Assembly (NCBI RefSeq): GCF_021134715.1
Contig: NC_060020.1
Span: 6,076,001-6,140,000 of the forward strand
Direction of reading: 5' to 3'
DNA length: 64,000 nt
Origin: Daphnia pulex
Lineage: Eukaryota > Arthropoda > Branchiopoda > Diplostraca > Daphniidae
The notes beneath the pieces were generated by a model. It searched no databases. It had not been told where the DNA came from and saw nothing but the letters and a program-made list of their open reading frames with translations. A program made the translations under genes and the position numbers. Positions 56,094 through 64,000 of this stretch are shown one piece after another; position 1 is the stretch's first letter, and each line of letters begins with the position of its first letter.

Positions 56094-59000
56094 TGAAATA
56101 TTTCACGTGATTTAAAACATCCCGGGGTCACAATGAGATCCGATTAATTTTTTTCCTTTTCTTTTTAAAAATTGACACTGATTGCGCACCTCTCGATTAG
56201 CCTTCTTCCGGCATTTTAAATCACACGTGTGCACACGCAACAATACACTCGATTGATCCCGTTTGACGAAACGCTAATTCGACAAGAAATTAAAAAGAGA
56301 ATAAAACAAATATCCGATAGATGGCAAGTTGCGAGGGTCCACACTGCTGTCGCGCTCGTGATTATTACAACCACTTAAAAAAGAAGAAGAAGAAGAAGTG
56401 TGAATGAGAGTTTGGTGTAGCGGCGATGCTATCGCCACGGCGGTTGCCTTTCGACTGAATATAGGCGCGTGTGTTTCTTCTACCTCTCGTCAAGGTCCCT
56501 CCCACCTCCTCCTGCGTTTACCTCCGCCTCTCCTTGCAGTGTCTCTCTCTCCCGATTTCCCCTATCTTTTTTATTTTTTAAAATTCCCCTCCAGCAGCTC
56601 GAGTCTTCCCTTTTTACCTGTTCTTCTTCTTCTTCTTTTTATTCTTTTCCTTCTTCTTCTTCTTCGGCTTCTAGAGGAACTTGCACCTGAAAGAGTTCCC
56701 AACTTGTTTCTTCTTTCCTTTCCCTTCGCGTCTACCTTTTTCCAAGGGCTCGAGAGAAAATGGTCGGCTCATTTCCGAAACTATTTCAGAAAGAACGTTT
56801 TTTTCTCTCTTCTCCACGTCATTTTTAATTTAATACGTCGATAGGAAAGAGTGTGCGACCGTTACCAAACGACTTGACAAACGACAAAAAAGTGAAGTCG
56901 AGAAAATTTTTTTTGATAACGAGTTGGGAGAGCGCACGCTCGCACGCTTGATAGTGGCATATCACAATCGTTTTTCCAGTCCGGTTTTTATTAGAAAAAT
57001 TTTAATTTGAAAGAATTTCTTGTCTGATTATTTTTTTTGAAAAAAAAAAAACAAAAATTGTTCCTGCGATTTCAACCCAAAAAATAATTTTTTTTTTCTA
57101 TTTCTCAACTCGTCCTCGGGCGATTTTTTTTCTTCTTCAGGTGGGCACATAGCACATGTAGCCCTGGACACACACAGCTCCCGCCGGCCAGTTATTATTT
57201 TCCAGAGCTTTTCATTTTTTTTCCTTTCCGTTTGGGTGTTCAAGTTAAATTCGAGGGCTTTAACATGTATCTATTTTTTGGCTGTTGGGTTGTTTTACCA
57301 TTTCGGTCGGCTGTATGATACACTACACTAGCACTTGTTGGCCCCCCCCCAGCCCTCCCTCCACTCCCCCTTCCATATTTTCCGTGTCTATGACTCCGAA
57401 AGGAACGCCATAAGGCCATCTTGGCCTGTGCATAGTATAGTATTATTATTAGCCTCTCCTTATAAAATTCAGCAGACCCCGGCGGTGCAACTGGATTGAA
57501 AATTGACGAATCAAGGTGTGTGTACTATATAGTAGGAGGAGGAGGAAGAGGCTTTCTCCCTCCCTCCCCATCTCATTCTTTTTTTGGTTAACCCCTTTTT
57601 CTCTGATTGTAAAAGATTGTTGAAAGAAATAAATAAATTTCAAATGGTTCGTTTGCGCGGCATTTAAAAGTCGAAATAGGGAGCGGAGCGGCAGCGGCGG
57701 CGGTGCATACAGTAAATACGTTATAATATGTATAAAAAAATGCCTATAAAAAGAAAAAGAAAGAAAAAAAAGGGGAACCCAGGAGAAAATGTGAAACAAA
57801 AATGTACGACGGAACTAATGAGCCGCGCGCCCAGTCGATTAATTACAGGTGGACGCGATGCGATGCGGTGTGTATAGTATTTTATGTTTCTCTCTCTTCT
57901 TCGACTGTATCTATTCGATTCCCTTTTCTTTCTTAAAATAAAAATAATAAAAAGAGTTGAGAGATGTAATATTGTACATGTGTAAGTCTCTCTCTTTCGT
58001 CGTTTGCCTCTCCATAGAACTGTGATAAAAACCCGCCGTCTTATTATTACCTTTACGTTTGAACCAGTGCGTATCTAATGCCGACCTCTCTTCTTCCTAG
58101 CTCTCCCCCCCCCCACTTCTATTACTTACCACTATCTATCCACCTGATGATATTTCTCTCTTCTCCAAATGCCCTTCAGCTGCAGCGAAATGGTTATTCT
58201 CTCTCGCTCCATCCATCTCGTCTCCCATCGTTCAAATCCGAGAGAGAGAAGAGAAGAGAGAGAGCCAGCCAATTGGGCGTGGAAAATCTAAACCTCCCAG
58301 TTCTTCCCCACGGATGGCCCCCTCCTCGGTAAAGAAGAAAAAAAAAAGAGCCGAGAAGAAAAATCTTGATGAAGTCAAAGTTTTTAGTACTTGTTTCAAA
58401 AAAGGCAGATAGAAAAAGGATGAGCCTTCTTCTTTTTTCTCTGTTGAGCAACCGTTACGTCAAACCCATCGCCCATCGGGCGCCGAGAGCGTCATCATGA
58501 CGTGTGTTATTTGTTCCAGATAGACTACATGGGCCGGATCAACAACGAGAGAGCAAACGACTCTCTTTTCCCTCAAACCTGTTTTCTTGTTTCTCTCTCT
58601 CTCCCGGGAAAAAAAAAAGTTACTTTTCCAGTGATTGAATGTAGTATAGGATCGAGGAAGAATAAGAAAAACCTTGGCCCTGTCAACTTTGGACGAGTGA
58701 TATAAGAAAAGATACACAAGGACATGAGGTCATCATGTGTCAGGTGACAATGCAGGACAGCTGGAGCAGCACAACAACACGAATAAGGGAGACTGTAAAA
58801 AAGAAGAAGAGCGTCTTGGGTTATAGTTTGGTTATTTCCTTGTTTGACGACCTCCTTGCTGGATGATTTATTCAAGTTAACCTTTCGAGGGGGAAAAAAT
58901 CAAAGTGGTTTGCCTGTGTATACCATCATCAGTACATCACGTTATTTATATTTCAGCGCATAGAAAATAAAAAAAATAAAAAGAAGAAGAAGAAGAGTCG

Positions 59001-62000
59001 TCGGTAAGATGCGCCTTTGATGGATGACGGCGAAACGTGACCGACATCATCATCACGGAGCTAACCTTTTTCTTCTTCTTTTCTTTACAGCGTCTATAGT
59101 ATTTGTAATATATGACATAGTGTGTGCATAGAGCACAGAACACTATCTATAGAGTGTACCGATTGATGGCTGCGGTTGTGTCGCTGCGACGATAGAGTCA
59201 TCATCATCAAAGGGATGAATGGATGAATTTGTGGCTGACAGTCATCGATGGCCACCAATCGTGTTCGGAGAATCACAAACTATATGAGCGGCGTATATAC
59301 AACATTACCAAAAGTTTTCTTTTCTCCCGAAGGGAACAAACGCGAATAAACTACACACTACACACACCGCGCCCACTTCTTTCTTTCTTTTCTTTCTTTC
59401 TTTCTCTCTGGCCATCAGCAGATGATTCAATTCAGGGAAATGAAAAAAAAGAACAAGATAAAATCCGAAACCAAATAAACGGGAAATTAAAAATTCGGCA
59501 ACAAATGCGTGGTTTATAGGGAAAGCGCAACGATTGGACGCGGCAGAGAAAAATGGTTGGGGGAAAGAAAAAAAAAACAAGTGTCGGAATGGTGACGGAA
59601 GACCCTGTCAAATTTCACCGACAAAAATAGCCAGAAGGTAAAAAAAAAATAACACTAAATGAATATTTATGAGCAGAGAATTTTTTTTTTTCGGAACTTT
59701 GTCCCTTTCGTGTCACGATGATATCCCCATCACCTCGTTATTATTGGCCGAGACTATACTGTGCGACCCCAAAAGAGTTTTCCAAGAAAAATGTCACGCT
59801 CGTTTATTCGCTTGTCGCTTTACTTAACACAGTCATCAAAGAGCGCAAATGGTTCTGCCGGGCTTTGGACAGTGGTAGTAGCTCTTTTATCACGGTCAGA
59901 AGAGAATCAGCAACCCAATGACGACAATGGATTGCTTTTGATTCTCTTCCCAAACTCAAGGAAATCTAGAGTCCCCTTGGGTTCATTTATGAAATATTAT
60001 CCCATCTAATATTTTCTGTTATCCCGTACAAGGAGAAAATGAATGAGAGCGCCGCAGGGACCGTGTGTGGCTGGCGACCAATCACGGCCGACACCAAACT
60101 GATCGTCACTTGCTGCTGCAACTTCTCGCGTGCCATAAAAATGAATTTCAACACAAGAAAAAAAAAAAGAAAAACAAGAAAAAGGGAAAATTTTTTAACA
60201 AGTGTTAAAAATTGACGACCGATCATCGAGATGATAACACATTGGACAAGGATTAAAGACAAAGTTAAAAGACATTTTTTTCTCTTTGGTGGTGGTGAAA
60301 ATAAGGGAGACCCTCGTTCACGCCCCGTAGCGTTTTCAGCGTGACACGATCGTTTTTTTTCTTCTTCTTCTTCTTCTCAAAAAATAAATTTTTTATTTAT
60401 TTTGGTAGGTTTCTATTCGCTCGCTCTCTCCTCACCGATTCTTCTTTTTGATGGGCTTTTATGCACATTCTATTTTTTTCCTTCTTTCCTCCTTCTTCAC
60501 GCTCAGTTATACACGCCGCCGTAGCGCATCGTCTTCATTAGCCGCGTCCGACCGCGCTGACATGATCCTCACCATCCCCCCCACTTTTGTCGAGCTCCTT
60601 CAACGGATTTCTCTCATCACCTTTCTCACCTCCCTTCTCTCTTTCCTTTCTTCGGCCAATGGGGGGGAGGGGGGACAACAACACGAAGGAAAAAGAGGAA
60701 AAAAATCCGAAAAAAACGACAGGTATAACAAAGAGAGAGAACGTGGTGTAATAACAGACTAGTCCTTGAGCTGGTTGTCAACCTTCTTTTTTTTTTCATT
60801 TTCGAGGTTTTTTTCCTTAAAAAAGTTGAGGGGGAGGACTTTTTAAAAAATGTAAACGCGAAAAGCGTCCGCCAGTAACTGCCATCTAGCGGCGGGAAAT
60901 TCAACTCGGCCAGCGGGAGGAAGAAAAAAAAAATGATTACGACACAATAAAAAACCGGTTCGCACGTTTTTAAAAGGGGCAGTTAGACCGTCACAGCCGA
61001 AAAAACAGAAGTCGAGTTGTTTTTTCGTAACACAAATTCATATTTCCGTTGTAATAGAAAATAAAAATAATAATACTGTAGAAAATTGAAAATTGATATC
61101 TAGTCCAAGGGCGGGGGCGAACCGGGTTTGTTTAAGTGAATGCGTCTTTTTTTTTTTTCTTCCCTTCAAGCTAGGCGATATGATGACGTCAGCACAGATT
61201 GGGAACTGCTGATTCTGTCAAACTCCTTTCACATTTTAACCTATTTTCCATTTCTTTGTCTGCGTCTATTTGTGCTGCCTGTCTGCCGGCAGCCGTTTGA
61301 TTTTTTTGTGTGAGTGTGCGTCGATTCCGGTTGATTGTGAACAAATAGCGAGGCACACAGCGCTCAGAATAAAAAAAAGTACATAGTCGCCAATTTCCCA
61401 TCTTCACAATCCTCCCCGAAGCGTTTTCCAAGCATTTTCTCTCTCTCTCCACGTGTGATTAAAGTAAATAGTTTCGGGACATGACGTGCGTTTGAGGAAA
61501 CTATCGAACGAAATTGAAAGAAAAGAAAGAAAGAAAGAAAGTCTAACAAAGACGTACCCCCCGAACGTACTTTTCTACTTGCTGCGAGTTTTGATTGGAA
61601 CACGGGGGGGAAATGGCCGTCGGCACCGGAAGGAAGGAAAGGTCGGTTGTACGCGGTAGTAGTTGGGGGGAAAAGACTATAAGGGTGTGTATAATAATAT
61701 AAGATGATGAATTATTCAAAAAGGCAAGGAAAAGGAGAGAAGAGAGGGTGCCCCCCCGACAGACTACGTCTTGAAGCCGAGAGATAGAGAGATCCAATGC
61801 TCCGCTGGATTTCTGGATGGAATCCAAATAGAATCGACCGAAAGGAAGTCAGGAAAAAAAAGGAAAAGGAGGGAGTTTTATATCTCGTCTAGAAACCGAT
61901 GGCAAGAAGAGCACACAACCCAAAGGGGGTGGATGGAATGACGAGAGAGAGAAGAGAGGGAGGAAAACAACAACAAAGACAAGTTCTTTCTATAGCCTTC

Positions 62001-64000
62001 TTCCTCGAGGAGATCGGAAATAAGAGCAGATGACTTCAAATCAAGAAGACGATGATGACAACAAAAGACAAAAAAGAAAAAGAAAAAAAAAAGGCGGAAT
62101 GATAGAAATTTAAATGGGATTGGGGAGCCCGTTGTTTGATTAGACTGGCGTGACGAAGAATTCAATGAGCGCCAGTTCCAGATCGCTAACCAATTCTTAT
62201 TTATACTCTCTGCCACCGGATAATAAGAAAGAACAACCTAAACAAAAAAGGTACTATTCTTTCCTTCTTTCTTCTCCTGACTGAGCTGGGCGTTTGTTTT
62301 TTAAAATAAAATGTCATTTCTTTGTTTCTTCTTATTCCTTCATCTGACTGGTTTATTAGACTCGTTAAAAGACTATTGCGCACTGCGTATGTATATAAAC
62401 AGAGAGAGAGAGAGAGCCAAACGACTGTGTGCACCAGGACAAGCGGAGGTCTTAGAGTGCAGAGTTTCGACTTCATTACCCAAGCGTAGCCTTTAGTCAC
62501 CGTCGTCTTTGCTGGCTCTCTGTCTATATCATAAGTAACTTGTAATAGTAATAATGCGTACTGGCGCTATGTAATCCCAGCCTCCCCCTCCCTTTCCTCT
62601 ATCTCTCTAATTGATTTATTATCGAGACCAGCAAATACACAGGATTCTGGTTTGTCCATTTCCTCACTGCCTCCAGCGTTTTCGTTGCAGACATACCGGC
62701 AAGTGTGTGCAAGGATCCGTAGCTCAATACATGTTAATACTAACTTATTGGTACAGGCAAAAAAAAAAAAAAAAAAGGGAACTTTGGCCTCCCACATCAC
62801 GGGATTACATCAAAGCTAATTAACTTTGATGTATAATCAAGAAGCAATTGTGGCAGTGAGGGTATAAAAAAGGGAACAGATTTACCGTTTACTTGGTGGT
62901 AGTATGTACCAGAAAAAAGAAAAGAAAAAGATGCGGATGGCGTCATCTTTTTATTTACTGTAATCATCATCTTTTGTTTTGTGTTTTTTGTTTGTGTGTG
63001 TGGTGTATTAAAGAAGTCTTGTTGGGATGTGAATAAAAATCCTTGGGGCTATATCGTGACTTTGGCGATAAATCACAAGGGCCGGCTAAGAGCGCTGTTT
63101 GATATGCAGCCCCAATATAAACATACATATAATGACAGCGGTGGTAGAAGATGTATATTTCCCATCATCTTCTTCTTCTACTCATTTAATTTTTTCTTTT
63201 TTTTTTTCTATCTTCCTTCACTTGACTAACGGCCGGCTGCTATCTCCTGTTAGATGAGATTTCCCTTTGCGGACCGAGAGAGATGGCCAAGACCGTTGCT
63301 TATTGTAAGAGGTTACATTATATTTATGAACTGAGTTTAGAGAGAGAGAAGTAGAGGAAGATGGAGAGAGGCAACCGGGAAACTTTGGTCGGGACACGAC
63401 TGTGGAGCCGGCACACGTATACATGCATAAATCGTGACCGGTCTGGGGACGTCGACGGACGCCGCCAGAGGCTCAAGTGTGAAATAAACATAAACCCATC
63501 ATCGTCGGCGATATGACATCATATAAACAGATGGAGGGGGGGGGGAAACGATTGGAGGAAACGAACCAAACGGCTTCCAAATTTTCTTTCTTTCTTCTAT
63601 TACATTTCTCGTGCGTCTGTGTGTAACTGTGTACGTGTATGAAATGAGCGTGTAGGATTGCAAAAATTGTTCAATAGACGCAATATTTATGCGCGGGATG
63701 CGTCGTAAGATTCGGAATTCTTTTCATAAAAAAAGAATCCGGAACCAATCAAAATCTTTTCTCTCTTTTATTATCGTTGAATCAATCGGTCGTTAAAACG
63801 AGTCCGTTTTCTACGCGCTCGATAAAAATTCTCTCCCTTTTTTCTTTTTTTCTTTTTTTAGGGTCTCATATTTTCACGTGGGCATTCCTAACGTGATGAT
63901 ATCCGGGGTTATAATATAATAACACTTAAACAACAACAACAAAAAAAAACATTTCTGGTTTCTTTTTTCCTTCCTCTCCTTTGGGCTTTTGGGGACAAAG
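56094..64000. other. Upstream flank of prickle, low complexity, no gene supported
   Basis: The sequence alternates between poly-purine and poly-pyrimidine tracts (GAA, GA, TTC, CT), A and T homopolymers and short balanced islands (for example 59000-59300, 60040-60260, 63000-63150). It presumably holds the prickle promoter and 5' UTR, perhaps with non-coding exons further upstream. All reading frames of 60-146 codons are short, low complexity or overlap each other on both strands, and none resembles a protein. Confidence 0.5.

Noticed and set aside
56404..56844. 146-codon plus-strand frame upstream of prickle
   Set aside because: Leu/Ser/Pro-rich translation of a CT/TTC tract, not a protein-like composition.

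Overview
The window is ordinary animal nuclear DNA with spliced genes. Many introns are only about 50-90 bp, coding density is high in the left half, and the right half carries much GAA/TTC, GA/CT and poly-A/T low complexity. Conserved proteins plus a pair of Tyr/Thr-rich 'YYTEAPKYY'-type repeat genes suggest a branchiopod crustacean, most likely Daphnia. That organism call is inference from remembered family features, not a database result.

Layout, left to right: (1) 1-3089 (+) the C-terminal part of a MEGF8-type receptor; (2) 3712-7302 (-) a complete 17-exon organic anion transporter (Oatp/SLCO); (3) 8789-11271 (-) a complete 9-exon glutamate-cysteine ligase catalytic subunit; (4) 12753-13628 (+) exons of an unrecognised gene whose start I cannot place; (5) 13787-15360 (+) translation initiation factor eIF5; (6) 17823-23421 (+) kinesin light chain, with two alternative C-termini; (7) about 24500-26900 (+) a direct repeat, then two tandem, broken copies of a Tyr-rich secreted repeat protein; (8) 31148-33954 (+) mannosyl-oligosaccharide glucosidase (GH63); (9) 34116-34822 (-) a small protein of unknown function with a C-terminal membrane segment; (10) 37184-56093 (-) a complete prickle gene (PET, three LIM domains, CAAX box) with two long introns; (11) 56094-64000 upstream flank of prickle with no gene that I can support.

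I rebuilt the exon chains by reading both strands and requiring splice dinucleotides, matching phases and an open frame. Oatp sums to 721 codons, GCLC to 641, eIF5 to 437, MOGS to 846 and prickle to 1228, and each closes in frame at every junction. The genes are not an operon and do not form a single pathway: GCLC is glutathione synthesis, MOGS is N-glycan trimming in the ER, eIF5 is translation, KLC is cargo transport and prickle is planar cell polarity. I found no CRISPR array, no rRNA or tRNA gene, no intact mobile element and no evident new multi-gene system. The most interesting points are the decaying Tyr-rich tandem pair, two GC-AG introns at conserved positions, the alternative KLC tails, the unidentified genes at 12.7-13.6 kb and 34.1-34.8 kb, and the hairpin-prone GAA/TTC repeats in the prickle introns.
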